Positions 30,890 through 41,611 of a DNA stretch of 64,000 nt are shown in pieces; positions within the stretch are counted from its first letter, which is position 1; each line of letters starts with the position of its first letter. Source of the stretch: Euborellia annulipes. Lineage: Eukaryota; Arthropoda; Insecta; Dermaptera; Anisolabididae. The stretch is from assembly GCA_023213315.1 (NCBI GenBank), contig JAKCPI010015877.1, positions 1 through 64,000 on the forward strand, given 5' to 3'. The notes under the pieces were generated by a model. The model made no database searches, was not told the DNA's origin, and saw nothing but the letters and a program-made list of their open reading frames with translations. The position numbers and the translations under genes were made by a program.

Positions 30890-32222
30890 AATAATGTCAC
30901 TTTAAATAGATTATCGCCAGTAAAAAGGTCAAAAAATTTTCACATTTGGAGACGTTTAAAATTTTTAGGCTCCAAATGACACGTGGGATGAAATATCCCT
31001 GGAAGATTTTATGTATTCTCTTGGAAGAAATTGGTTGACAAAAAATTAATTATTCTTTCTTTTCTTCTAACAACTAAAATGGCTCAAATTTTATTTATTA
31101 CATAAATATATATTTTTTACAGGAAGCGAATCAATTGATCTCGAAGCTACTCGAAAGGTCAAATCAAAAGAGGTTTAATTAAATTACAAACGTTATAGGC
31201 CTAGGCTCTCCAAAATGGAGTTGTTAGACCTTTCGATAAATAATAGAAATAATTATAAGTATGGTAGCGATTGAGATTAAAACTATTAAAAATTTGAATA
31301 ACGGATTATCATAGTAGTAAAATATAGATTATATGTTAAATTCGTATATACTTATTACCACGTACGAGTATGTGGTTTAAAATACCGAAAGGCAAAAATC
31401 ATTGTTTATTTATTTAATGTTGGTAATAGATGATTATTAACAATTGCATACTTGTTGAGACAACCGCTAGATTCCCACACGCGCACCGAGTTGCCTTCTA
31501 ATGTGCACTACTGAATTCATTTCTCGGTGAGAAAGAAGACCTCTCAGAGGTCGTTGGCTTTTCTTTCTTTCGTCTTCTCCTTCTTTCTTTCGTCTCTTTT
31601 TGCTCTTATCGACCTGCCCTATTCATTCCACACACTTGTTTTCTGTCAGAAAACAACTTTTCACACAAAATGAGCTTTGATATTTTTTTGCATAGACTTT
31701 CGTAAATTACACTTTGAAAATGGAGAAATTTCCTTTTAACAAAGTCAATAATATCAATCAATATATTCTGTCCAGCTGTTAACTTTTCTAATTTGTAAAT
31801 TAATAATTTTTTTACATTATGTAGTAATTTATTTATTTATCACATTAAATCCATTATTTTAATTTATTAAAATGTAACAAATAATAAAGTGAAAAATATT
31901 CAATATTCAATTTTAATTATCATTTATTAAAATTAAATAAAGAGATGGAAAATAAATAAACACCCAACAAAAACGTTACTTAAAAGGTAGGTGGATGCAA
32001 TCCAATAAATTATACATAACAAAAGTAAATTAATAGTTTCTTCCTTGGGCAATCAGAGAGGGTGGTATTTTAAATAAAATTATTAAAATATTGATTCTTT
32101 GAAAAGTATATGTTCGTTTACAGCTGCAGTACTCTTTCAGAATATTTGTGGCTTGTGAAGTAAGCGAGAGAAATTTTTTCCTAACAGGAGAGAAGCAAAA
32201 ACATTTTTTTTCTAATAGAAAA
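30890..32222. other. AT-rich unique sequence
   Basis: No repeat ends found. A less AT-rich piece at 31455-31640 has CGCGCACCGAG, the palindrome GACCTCTCAGAGGTC (31549-31563) and TTTCTTTCGTC pyrimidine tracts. It may be regulatory or UTR-like but is unproven. Confidence 0.4.
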
Positions 32223-32388
32223 TAAGTTTTGTAATGCTCTCGGGCTTGGTGTTGGGGTTAGCGTGCTAGCCTCGTATACCAAATGTCACGGACCCCAGGG
32301 AGTCCGATGCTTTTATTTATGCCATTTGGATACCAAATGGCTTAAATAAGAATGCTTGGACCCCCAATATGTATATTAATTAATAACA

Positions 32389-32671
32389 GGAAGGTGAAGA
32401 AAATAGACTTAATTCGGCCCAAAATTATTTATTACCAAATATGGCTGTATTTTATTTTAGGGTTCAGCTCACCATATAGCCAAATTACTTGCAAATTTTA
32501 ACCACGAGCCACTCTGAGTCAATGCATTTGTTGTATTTATTACACGAGTGCTGGAGGCACGAAAGACTTTACGACCTTTGTCCTGAGGATGGGTGACGTT
32601 TAGTCCCCGAAACGTAGACATTGGTAATAAATAATTTTGGGCCGAATTAAGTCTATTTTCTTCACCTTCCT
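32389..32671 (+). mobile_element. Inverted-repeat element with hammerhead motif, in S1
   Basis: Arms of about 47 bp (GAAGGTGAAGAAAATAGACT and its inverse) enclose a plus-strand motif: stem I CC-TTT-GTC with GAC-ATT-GG, CTGAGGA (32583-32589), T, stem II GGG.../CCC(C), GAAACGTA (32609-32616). The motif overlaps the start of the right arm. Confidence 0.65.
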
Positions 32672-32705
32672 GTAAATTAGACGGCCTTCCTCCATACGAT
32701 TATAT

Positions 32706-32901
32706 TAATTCAGAGAGGAAGGGCAGAGGCAGCCAAAAGGAAATAATTCTGAAAGCTACAACAATTTTCCGGAGACGTTTCGGTGCATTTATTAGTGCTC
32801 CATCTTCATAAATAATAAATGCACCGAAACGTCTCCGGAAAATTGTTGTAGCATTCAGAATTATTTCCTTTTGGCTGCCTCTGCCCTTCCTCTCTGAATT
32901 A
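32706..32901. mobile_element. Inverted-repeat element with hammerhead-like motif
   Basis: Arms of about 88 bp are nearly perfect inverses (TAATTCAGAGAGGAAGGGCA...). The minus strand has ATGAAGA, T, GGAGC/GCACC, GAAACGTC (32774-32819); the first core base is changed from C to A. GGTGGCTGTGATGATAATTC lies outside the right arm on the minus strand, the same box as beside the 12.3 and 20.2 kb elements. Confidence 0.65.
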
Positions 32902-33039
32902 TCATCACAGCCACCACACCTTAGTTGATTATATTAATTAATAACGGTTAAGGTCAAAGTCTTATATGGCCTAAGTTGTCGAAAAGACTGTGTGAATGAG
33001 AAAATAGTGTGAGTGTTTTTTATAAAAAAAAAGTTTTGT

Positions 33040-33974
33040 CATTATTTAGCGGGAAGGAGCCAAAGTCAAAAGTGAATAGTAATTAGATTGTACGATATTT
33101 AGTTAGAGAGGACGGGTAAAAAAATTAAATTACTTTTTCAGTGGGCATTTCGGTCGTGAGTTTCTTAGTGTAAAATGTAATTAAAATATATATCAGTATT
33201 AGCGTATGTCAATGGAGAAATAAATAATTTCTTAATAAAATTGAAAAAAATATTTTTATACTAAAACGCACTATCATAAAGCATTATTATTTTTACCAAG
33301 ATATGCCGAAGAATATTGCTAATTGCGACCTGAAGGTTGAAAGAAAAAGTAATTTGATTTTTCTCTGACTATCGAACAATTTTATACTTAGATTATCACC
33401 GTTCGCAAGTTTAAAATTGTTAACATTTACCAGATAACTTGATTTCCATTCCCGTCCAATTCGATACAAATGTATTAAATTAAGCAAGCTAATTGGGAAT
33501 AGATAACGTAAACAAGAATATATTAAATTAACATGGTTTCAAACAACGAACAAAAAAATTTATTTGAATTATATTCAAATTTTTTTTCTCTTATGATTAC
33601 CTACGGCATATAAAATATGCAATTAAATGTGAACAATATTATTTATTTAGTGATTATAATAACAAAAGCAGTAATTCATTTGAAAGGGCTTCTAATACGA
33701 ATATATGTGAAATCTATTCAACAAGCGAGAGAGAGAAGAGAGAAGAGAGTATAAATGGAACGAATGCAAACAGAGAGAGACTCATTTCGGATCTCTTCCT
33801 TCTTCCTGACTAGTGAGATAAAATAAAGCAAGTAGCAAAGTACACCAAAGCGAGGAAAGACAAAGACCTTATAAAAGAAGACAAAGACAACTCTTATAAT
33901 TTCTTTTTTAATTAATTAAATTTTTAAAATTGAATTTTTTACATTTAAAGATTGGATAAGTGTAACTGAAAACG
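33040..33974. other. AT-rich unique sequence
   Basis: No repeat ends or gene. A GAGAGAGAAGAGAG stretch lies at about 33728-33748. Confidence 0.45.
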
Positions 33975-34055
33975 TGTATTTCCATTAATATCTCGACATC
34001 GAATTTTTAACATCAATACTTTCTATATACAGGATTAATATAAATAGGTAAGAGA
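33975..34055 (+). mobile_element. Family A 3' remnant
   Basis: AAAACGTGTATTTCCATTAA, CTCGACATCGAATTTTTAAC and a decayed hairpin ending AATAGGTAAGAGAAAATA. Confidence 0.55.
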
Positions 34056-34103
34056 AAATAATCAATAATTAAAAATGAAAATAATATTTAAATAGAACTG
34101 AAA

Positions 34104-34666
34104 CAATCTGGTGTGACTGGTCGCACACACACAACTTAGGTAAAAGAAAGTTGTGTTCTGTGATTGTCACACCAGATTTTTTGTATCGACTTAAATTTAG
34201 TTTCCGTCAATATATTAGAATTTTGTTTGTTTTTTCCCCCACTCACACACACACACACACACGGTCTTTCGGCAACTTAAGCCATAGGATAACCGTTATT
34301 TTTATTTTTATAAGGCCTATATATATTTGGGGTCCAGGCATTCTTATTTAAGCCATTTGGGATCCATATGACGTAAATAAAATCATCAGACTGCCTGGGA
34401 TCCGAACCTGCAACCCTTGGTATGGAAGGCAGGCGCGCCTACACCATGGCCCGAGGGTGTAAAATTTATAAACGTAGGAAAATATTTTTATTTTGTTAGC
34501 ATAACAATCATTTCTCCTATCATACTTCACTACTATCTTTCCTATGAAGTACAAGAGTAAAGTGTGCTTCAAAGGATTTCAAAGGCAAAATGGGAATATA
34601 CATTTTAAAGAGTATCTATTTTTTTTTGAATTTTAATCAAAATCCTTGTAGCGAATTTTGAGAAAA

Positions 34667-34718
<52 letters not shown>

Positions 34719-35005
34719 GAAAAAGTACATCAATAAAGTACTAGTATTCTTTGGCCAATTTTGTTCAAAAACTTCGTGCACTTCTCAGGGAGTACCTAAC
34801 TTGAATATAAAATTTCAACCTCCTAGCTCTTTTTGTTCTTGAGATATTTTGTTCACAGACACAGGCAGACCATGTCGCGACTCGAGGGCCCTCAAAAAGT
34901 GTAAATCCATCAAAATCTCGACATTGAATTTTTGACATGAATCCAATACTTTCACACTACATATATATTAACATTTGCTGTATATATAGGCAAGAGAAAG
35001 TAAAA
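34104..35005 (+). mobile_element. Family A element with inserted S1 SINE
   Basis: A shortened 5' palindrome, S1 at 34224-34457, body with a 40-nt A tract (about 34671-34715) at the position of the short AAAAAA in other copies, CAGGCAGACCATGTCGCGA, and 3' hairpin ending GGCAAGAGAAAGTAAAAA. Confidence 0.7.
34224..34457 (-). mobile_element. S1 SINE (copy f)
   Basis: Minus-strand S1 with the tail (CGGTCTTTCGGCAACTTAAG), decayed body hairpin and head ending CATGGCCCGAGGG. Confidence 0.7.
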
Positions 35006-35554
35006 ACAGCTATAAATAAATACAAGACATTTTGCGTGACATTGAATCGAAATGCAATGGCTGTCCCGTAAAATGCGGGACGAATAGTCATCCTAGATTA
35101 GTTTGGCATAAATGAAATGTTGCAATTTAACTTTGTAATAAGTCGCGAATTACCTGTTCTATACTAACTAGCTACTAGGATGATAAATTAAAGCTATATG
35201 TAGGCCTATCCCTCCCACCGAACTCCAATACATACATTCTATTAAAAAGATAATTTTATTAATAAAGATTTATATTTATGAAACAAAAATTTTATTCTCA
35301 TGAATCTAAACTTAAAGCAATTACTGTAATTATATTCATAAAATAAAAGCAAGATTCCTAACGGCTTTTAAAATATTTATGGCATTCATTTAAATATTTT
35401 TGAATAAAAATGAATGTAAAGAATGAATAAAAAAATAAATCGAGATTCCCTCTCTTAGCAAATAAATATTATCTGTATCTTCTATCTAATCCAGAAGATC
35501 CAATATTTCAGGTTTTATTTTTAATTATTTTATTGCATTTCGGTAAGGAATTAG
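35006..35554. other. AT-rich unique sequence
   Basis: No element or gene recognised between the family A copy and the hAT-D copy. Confidence 0.45.
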
Positions 35555-35651
35555 CATGAACGTAGCTAGGGAATTTGGCTTGGGGGTCCATAGGCCCAGC
35601 CTGGAAAGCCTCGTATTGTCTCAATTCCTGGCCCCCCTAGGTACGCCCATG
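35555..35651. mobile_element. hAT-type MITE, family D (copy 2, shortened)
   Basis: Ends CATGAACGTAGCTAGGGAAT and CCTAGGTACGCCCATG, with a perfect 8-bp duplication GGAATTAG (35547-35554, 35652-35659). Shares the TGGAAAGCC and GTATTGTCTCAATT interior with copy 1. Confidence 0.85.
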
Positions 35652-35659
35652 GGAATTAG

Positions 35660-36314
35660 TTAATTCAAGTTATCTGTTCAGTCAATATATAGTGAAAAAA
35701 ATCTATTGAAACATGTTAGTTTAAAGTTTATAAAATAAATTTGTAGCTAATTTATTTTAAGATAAAGAAAATTTATTTTAACAAATTCTAAAAATGTGTA
35801 TATTTGCCAATCAACGAATAAAATCCTTTGGTTTTAATAATAAAATCCCTTGAGTACAAAAAATCCCTATTCCTTTTGTGTTTGTTTGATAAAAAAAAAA
35901 AATGGCAAACAGCAATTCAATTGAATATTAAATGAACGTATTTTTTTTTTAACTTTTATGAATAGAAAATAGAGAAGATAACCATCTCTCTCTATCACTC
36001 TCTGACCTCCAGTTGGATATTTAATTGTCATAAACATTCCATCTCTAAAATCGTATAATGTGTATTAAAATATAATAAAAGAAATGCTACTCAGGTTGTT
36101 TATTCTCTACTTTTATTTCATATAAATATTTTTTAAATGATCGCAACCCCTAATTTATCCTAATCAGAAAAAATATTTTGCATCTTAATATAAAAGAATG
36201 TAAAGAATTCAGGAAATGAATCATACAGAAATGTATCGCTCTAATAATCAAAACGTTTAGACTTGTTTATTTTAATAAGCAATAAAAATTTTATTAAAAT
36301 GTAAAAATAGAGTA
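35660..36314. other. AT-rich unique sequence
   Basis: No repeat ends or coding signal seen. Confidence 0.45.
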
Positions 36315-36656
36315 CAGTGAGCGCCACAATTAAGTCCCCACCTGATAGCTAGAGCCTTAAGAATATGGCATAGTATATGGTGTATAAAGAAATAATTTTA
36401 ATGACCGAAAAGGTAAAACGTAAAATCTGGTATAGATGATTTTATTTTACCTTGTCAAATTTAAAATTACTTCACCAAAAATCATATATTACTATACCAT
36501 ATTCTTAAAGTTATAGCTATTAGGTGGGGACTAGGATTTGGAAAAACCGGAAAATTTTGAAAACCGGTTTTTCGTTTTTTACAAAGCGGAAAACCGGTAA
36601 ACCGGTTTTAAACCGGTTTTTTTTCAACATCTGTATCTATTTTGAACGCACCGCCA

Positions 36657-36838
36657 TTTTTTTTTTAAACAGTCACACTTTTTTCCCATTCACACTTCTC
36701 GGCAACTTAGGCCATATAAGATTTAAAAGATAACCGTTATTTAATAATATATATATTTGGGGTCCAGGCATTTTATTTAAACCATTTGGTATCCAAATGG
36801 CTTAAATAAAATCATCGGACTGCCTGGGATCCGAACCT
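36657..36838 (-). mobile_element. S1 SINE (copy g, head truncated)
   Basis: Tail and body hairpin on the minus strand; it stops inside the B-box region (CTGCCTGGGATCCGAACCTA). Confidence 0.7.
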
Positions 36839-37189
36839 AATAAAATTATTATTAAGCTTACTACTATTCCAATCCAGTGCCTGCTTGAGGATTTCTTTAC
36901 ATTCATAGAATACAAAAAATACATAAAAATTTCTCTTTACATTTCATATGGGAAAAATCGTAACTTTAGGAATTAATAACTCAAAAAATTGTAGGAATTT
37001 CGGCCCCGAGTATTTTTTCTGGATTCTCCATAACGTCCTCTATAAGACTGCAAAATTTCGTCATCCAATGTAAAAAGTTGGTCAAACAGAGCGAGATAGT
37101 CGACGGACAGACAGACAGACACTCCGCTATTATTATAAATAGATTATTGGAGTATTTGAAAAAAGGGGGAAAAAATATAAATAATTTAT

Positions 37190-37377
37190 AATTTTTTTTT
37201 TAATTTGTTTAAGGTCTTTTTCGGCACCTAAGGCCATTTAGACCCCATCACTATTTATTTCAAATGATAGATAGCCAATTCAAATGAAATGCATTTTTCT
37301 CGCTTGGGACGGGAAGCGTACCCGAAACCCCAAGCCACTAGAAGCTAATGTCTTCTCTCTGAGCCACGGAACACTAA
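37190..37377 (-). mobile_element. S2 SINE (copy b, complete)
   Basis: The minus strand has the head GTGGCTCAGAGAGAAGACAT, a B-box-like GGGTACGCTTCCCG, body AATTGGCTATCTATCATTTG and tail TAAATGGCCTTAGGTGCCGA, then AAAAGACC. Best uninterrupted S2 copy in the window. Confidence 0.7.
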
Positions 37378-37593
37378 TTTATAATTTGAATACAAGTATT
37401 AATGAAGAAAAAATTAAAAAAAAAACCGAATTCGGTTTTTCGGGAAAAACTCGGTTTCTCGGTTTTTGAAATTTAACCAAAAAACCGGTTTACCGGTTTC
37501 GGTTTCCACCGGTGTCCAAACCCTAGTGGGGACTTAATTGTGGCGCTCACTGTACAAAATCAATTTATAGCTGAGATGTTATATTAATAAGAA

Positions 37594-37864
37594 GGCAGAA
37601 ATGAGAGATGCAGCTAAGGTTATATTTAATTATTCATTTAATTCACACATCGGACGTTTCGGTTCCGTGTTTGAACCATCCTCAGAGATGGCGAAAAGTC
37701 ATTATGAAAGTGTCATAGTGGATTTTATACATTGTTGAACAACTCATATAATCCACTATGTTCAACAATCAACTCTGATGATGGTTCAAACACGGAACTG
37801 AAACGTCAGCTGTGTGAATTAAATGAATAAAGAAATAACCTTAGCTGCATCTCTCATTTCTGCC
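37594..37864. mobile_element. Inverted-repeat element with two hammerhead motifs
   Basis: Arms of about 90 bp (GGCAGAAATGAGAGATGCAG and inverse). Left, minus strand: CTGAGGA, T, GGTTC-AAACACG-GAACC, GAAACGTC (37653-37685), stem II perfectly paired. Right, plus strand: CTGATGA, T, GGTTC/GAACT (one G-U), GAAACGTC (37775-37807). Confidence 0.7.
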
Positions 37865-37904
37865 TTAGAAAATAGATACTAAAAAAGAAAGAAAATGAAA
37901 TCAG

Positions 37905-38529
37905 AAAATATACATTTAAAAGAGCATCTAAAAAATAATTGATTTATGAATTTTAAACAAAATCGTTGCAGGGAATTTTGAGAAAATCGAAAAAAACAGA
38001 AAAAGTACATCAGTAAAGTACAAGTACTTTTTGGCCGATTTTGTCCAAAAGCTTCGTGTCAGGGGGATACCTAACTTAAAATATAAAATTTCAACCTCCT
38101 AGCTGTTTTGTTCACAGACACACACATACAGACAGACAGACCTTCACTTCTTCTTTCTTGGCCTTAATCCCGCGGTGCGGGGTCGGCGGAGGGGATGGGG
38201 GTTTTCGCGACCGTGAAGGAATAGAACAGGCCGGCCCGTCGCACGGTCTGACGCCTGTTGAAAATAGAGAAGGGAAGAGACTGACATGCAGAGAACAGAA
38301 GTACTGCCAGTCCCAGCTAGGGCAGCTCGTGGTCGCCATCCACGTACCCACAAGATGTGGGTCCCTGAGCAAACAGACAGACCATGTCGCGAAAACCACC
38401 TTTTTGGATTCAGGGGACCCTCAAAACGTGTATATCCATCAAAATCTCGATCATCGAATTTTTGACATGAATCCAATACTTTCTCACTATATATATATTA
38501 CACATATACATAGGTAAGAGAAAGTAAAA
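37905..38529 (+). mobile_element. Family A element, 5'-truncated, with inserted retroposon R
   Basis: Starts in the body (GAAAATATACATTTAAAAGA), continues through GTACATCAGTAAAGTACAAG, is split by R at 38143-38371, and ends with the 3' hairpin GGTAAGAGAAAGTAAAAA. Confidence 0.7.
38143..38371 (-). mobile_element. Retroposon R with LINE-like 3' end (copy 1)
   Basis: A GC-rich insert flanked by ACAGACAGACC (11 bp) within a family A copy. On the minus strand it ends CCGCCGACCCCGCACCGCGG then GATTAAGGCC and a GAA-rich tail, like 3' ends of non-LTR retrotransposons. The second copy is at 60365-60610. Reading frames inside differ between copies and are not called. Confidence 0.6.
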
Positions 38530-39332
38530 ATAATTATTTATAAACATGATGATGTTTTATTTTAAAATAATTTAAACATGGAAATAATTTTAGGTAAATT
38601 GTCTCGCTCCCTCTTTGGATGTAAATTTAAAGAGGAGTTTGACAAAGTTTCGTAGAGCGTTAAGTTTTTGATTGAAATTTAGAATAATTATCTCTACCAA
38701 GAGAAAGAGAGAGACAGAAGAAGAAGCCTGAAGCGATGCGATGTCATTTGGGATTTAAAAGATAACATCTTTCTTTCCCTTGTAGCGGCGGAATTTCTTT
38801 TTGGACTTTCGGTCCTTATTAGTTCAAAAAGAGCGTGATATCATTTTTTTTTTTTTTTTTGTTATAGTGTGGTCCCAGTGATCCCAAGACAAAGAAAGAC
38901 ACGCGATTGGTCGCCAAGAGGTCAATATGTCGACGAAGAAGATATCTCGACGTCGACGTTGCTAACCATCATCCACTTTTCATTTCTTATTTCTTTTTCT
39001 TCTTCGTGTTCTTTGCTTAGTGACAAGTTGACCTTTCAGACAAGACACTCAAGGATACGGACAAAACACCTTCAAGAAGCCAGCCATTTATTAAGCTTCC
39101 TTTGTTGTTTCCAAATAAATAAAAGACGATGGTTGTCAATCAAAATGACTATGTTATTGCTTATTTCTTCTTCTTATACTTTTATACACGTTCTTTTTAT
39201 TATATTTAATACAGTGTTGAATATGATACTTTCAATGTTGAGTGAAATTATTACATTATGACAATAATGTGTCACCGGAACGGAGATTGAGTTTTCATAT
39301 CAAATCATTTTTCTCTTTAAAAATTCGTGTCA
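38530..39332. other. Unique sequence, no supported gene
   Basis: Less repetitive than average. A 130-codon plus-strand frame (38869-39261) starts at GTG, has no ATG near its start and is dominated by Ser/Leu/Phe from T-rich DNA. I recognise no domain and do not call it. The antisense strand shows nothing better. Confidence 0.4.
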
Positions 39333-39447
39333 AAAAATGTGGTGGGACTGGTTGCATAGCACATAACTTTCTTTTACATTCGGTAATTGAAAGTTGTGTT
39401 CTGTTCTTGTCACACCAGATTTTTTGTCGACGGTTACGACAGATAAT
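39333..39447 (+). mobile_element. Family A 5' fragment
   Basis: 5' palindrome (TGTGGTGGGACTGGTTGCAT...TTGTCACACCAGA) cut shortly afterwards by an S2 SINE. Confidence 0.65.
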
Positions 39448-39580
39448 TTAGAATTAAGTTTTTTTTAAGGTCTTTTTCGGTATCTAATCCATTAAGAACC
39501 CATCCCTATTTTTAGAATTGATTGGTAGGGGAACGGGAAGCGAACCCGGGACTTCAGATACAAGAAGAGTGTCTTCCCAC

Positions 39581-39843
39581 CAAGGGCGGATTCGGGGGGA
39601 AAGGAGGTAATTACCCCCCCCCCCCCAGATTTAAAAAAAAATACTTTTTTTCTCAAAAAAATTTATTTTTAATGTAAAATTTTAAAAATTAATACTTAAA
39701 AATTTGATTTGTATTTATATTCAGGCAAACAAGTACAAAATTCGCCTTTAAATTACAGAAATTAATAAAAAAATTGTGTGCTGTGCAATCATCACACCAG
39801 ATTGCCCCCCCCCTCCCGAGAAACACCTCTGGATCCGACCTTG
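39581..39843. mobile_element. hAT-type MITE, family B (copy 2)
   Basis: Ends CAAGGGCGGATTCGG and CTGGATCCGACCTTG; flanks CTTCCCAC and CTTCCCTC (7 of 8). Contains TGTGTGCTGTGC and ATCACACCAGATTG, an inverted remnant of the family A start. Confidence 0.8.
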
Positions 39844-39855
39844 CTTCCCTCTGAG

Positions 39856-40115
39856 CAGGGGCGTATATAGAAATTTTTTTCGGGGGGGGGGCCCGAACTC
39901 AAAAATTTTCTGAGGAAAATTTTTTTTTTAAGAAACTATACTTTTTTTCACACGAAATTTTTTGAGGAACATTTTTTCTATTGCGGAACCAAAGTTGTCC
40001 ATCCTGCGGAAAAATTTGTTGCGCTGATGTCTGTATATCCCTATATATGTATATGTGTTTGGGAAATTTCGGGGGGGCCGGGCCCTCGCCCCCCCCCCCC
40101 TTAAATACGCCCCTG
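39856..40115. mobile_element. hAT-type MITE, family C (copy 2)
   Basis: Ends CAGGGGCGTATATAG and TTAAATACGCCCCTG with a perfect 8-bp duplication CCTCTGAG (39848-39855, 40116-40123). Interior is the inverse orientation of copy 1 (CAGGATGGAAAAC-type block). Confidence 0.85.
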
Positions 40116-40165
40116 CCTCTGAGGAACGGCTCTTGGGTAGTATTTTTTAGTTCGTCATTAAATTA

Positions 40166-41097
40166 AATAGCCTAATTAAAAAAAAAAAAAACTGCATCGA
40201 AAAATTTCTTAAAATATTTGAAATTTAGAGGCTACTTCCATTCTTGTTTCTAAAAATATAATTTACTACATTTCGTTATCAATAAAGAATTATTTATTTG
40301 TTGTTCCTCATCTTAAAAAGAGTGGAAAAAGAAAGAATTTTTTTTATATTATTCATTGCTAGAATTTATTTTAGATAGGATGACCTAGCCTATTTTCCTA
40401 GTCTAATTAATATGACCTTTTAGGGGTGTTCCGAAAGCCGAACCCTCTGGGTCTTGTCACCCTTCGTGTTTTCCAGATTTTTACTCTTAGAGCAATCTCT
40501 CCTAAATACGATATTCAAATTTTATTTAAGAAATTTACTTAATTCATTAGTGTTAAAATAGTTTGATATTATTAACCTATTTATTTATTTTTTTATTTCT
40601 AATAAAGTTGTAAATGTTTTTTTTTTTTTTTTTTTATTTTAAAGAAGAAAAAGATTAACCTTGTTTCAGACTGTCTACTTGATTGTAATTGTTTCAAAGA
40701 AATGGCGGAACAGGAATGCGAATGTGAGAATTGAATGTCTGTCTGTACAACGAACGAGTCTTCGAGTCACCTCGCATATCGTCTCCTTTTTCTTATATAA
40801 ATAGGCAATTAGTATATAATCTGTATAAGAATGATGGAGAATACGCAACTCGGACTTACGACCACACATTTTGAGACAACAAAAGTATAAAATAAAATCC
40901 AGGAAGGTTTAAATATTAAACCATTTGAAAGTGTTTTTAGACGGGATCTTTTAATAATCGCATTAATAGTTTTTATTTATTGTGAATTTCAACAGAGACG
41001 GATGTGCAATGTTTCGATGAATTAACCATCCCTTGAAAAAAAAAGCTTTTGATTGAGATATTAATAAGTACTGATAATTAAAATTTATTTTATTTCA
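40166..41097. other. AT-rich sequence without identifiable gene
   Basis: Unique; GGGGTGTTCCGAAAGCCGAA near 40426 is a GC-richer fragment of unknown nature. Confidence 0.4.
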
Positions 41098-41578
41098 AAC
41101 AGCCGAAAAAGATAGGTACCGCCGAGAGTCGAACCAAGGATCTGTACTCGGCATGCCTTAACACTAGACCACAGTACCGCCCTCCGCTATTTGAATTTAA
41201 TAAATTTAGTCTTTGGGAAAAATATCACTCTAAACGAATTGACAAATTTCTTGTCGATAAGTCGCATTCTAGGTGAACAAATTGAGTTATATTTCTCCCA
41301 AATATTAAAATTTGCAATCTATTAAAGTCACTAAGTTTCACTTGAGTCGGAGCAAGTGCACAGTACTTGAGAACGGCTGCAGAATAAGCAGTCGAAACGT
41401 TGTTCAGTATTTATATTTTTAATAAATAATTAATACAAAAATGTGGTCTATAACTAAAAATTCTCCTAATAATAAAGTCAAATAGCTGAATGCTGTACTG
41501 TAGTTTAGTAGAATACCATGACGAGTACAAATTGGTTAGAGTCCCAGCGGTACCTATCTTTTTCGGCTGATTTATTTA
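41098..41578. mobile_element. Inverted-repeat element with tRNA-like arms and hammerhead-like motif
   Basis: The arms start CAGCCGAAAAAGATAGGTACC and end in the inverse (GGTACCTATCTTTTTCGGCTG). The left arm on the minus strand (41184-41115) is tRNA-like: GGTACTG/CGGTACC acceptor-like ends, GTGGTCTAGTGTTAAGGC and GGTTCGACTC. The right arm has a decayed copy. Inside, TTTGGGAAAAATAT/ATATTTCTCCCAAA is also inverted. At 41371-41405 CTTGAGAAC, GGCTGC/GCAGTC, GAAACGTTG is hammerhead-like. Confidence 0.55.
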
Positions 41579-41611
41579 AAAAATATTAATTATTCCCTCC
41601 CCCTCTAGTCG

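Larger units (their letters stand above)
32233..33030 (+). mobile_element. S1 SINE (copy e), interrupted by two hammerhead elements
   Basis: Head and body hairpin at 32233-32388, insertions to about 32936, then the tail (GGTCAAAGTCTTATATGGCC, GAAAAGACTGTGTG, A-rich end). A 9-bp duplication AAGTTTTGT flanks it (32224-32232, 33031-33039). TATTAATTAATAAC occurs on both sides of the insertion. Confidence 0.8.
36532..37525. mobile_element. hAT-type element, family T, with nested SINEs
   Basis: Ends TAGGATTTGGAAAAACCGG and GGTGTCCAAACCCTA with a perfect 8-bp duplication GTGGGGAC (36524-36531, 37526-37533). Both ends are rich in AACCGGTTT repeats. Inside are an S1 copy, an S2 copy and a piece ending GACGGACAGACAGACAGACA with CTCCGCTATTATTATAAATA (37085-37142). 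Confidence 0.8.
36315..37552. mobile_element. Mariner-type MITE split by hAT-T and SINEs
   Basis: TA-flanked. Left end CAGTGAGCGCCACAATTAAG with TCCCCACC; right end the exact inverse (GGTGGGGACTTAATTG... GCTCACTG). Inner arms (TTAAGAATATGGCATAGTAT against ATACTATACCATATTCTTAA) continue the palindrome. Family hAT-T is inserted at 36532-37525. Without it the MITE would be about 236 bp. Confidence 0.8.
39448..40165 (-). mobile_element. S2 SINE (copy c) carrying two hAT insertions
   Basis: Minus-strand S2: tail AAGGTCTTTTTCGGTATCTA, body, B-box-like CGGGAAGCGAACCCGGG, then GTGTCTTCCCAC, hAT-B (39581-39843), CTTCCCTCTGAG, hAT-C (39856-40115), CCTCTGAGGAACGGC. Removing both hATs and one duplication each rebuilds the S2 head seen at 37363-37377. 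Confidence 0.75.

Noticed and set aside
38112..38517. Overlapping 95-119 codon frames in retroposon R
   Set aside because: Frames are not preserved in the second copy at 60.4 kb and run into family A sequence.
38869..39261. 130-codon plus-strand reading frame
   Set aside because: GTG start, Ser/Leu/Phe-rich from T-rich DNA, no recognisable domain or splice context.
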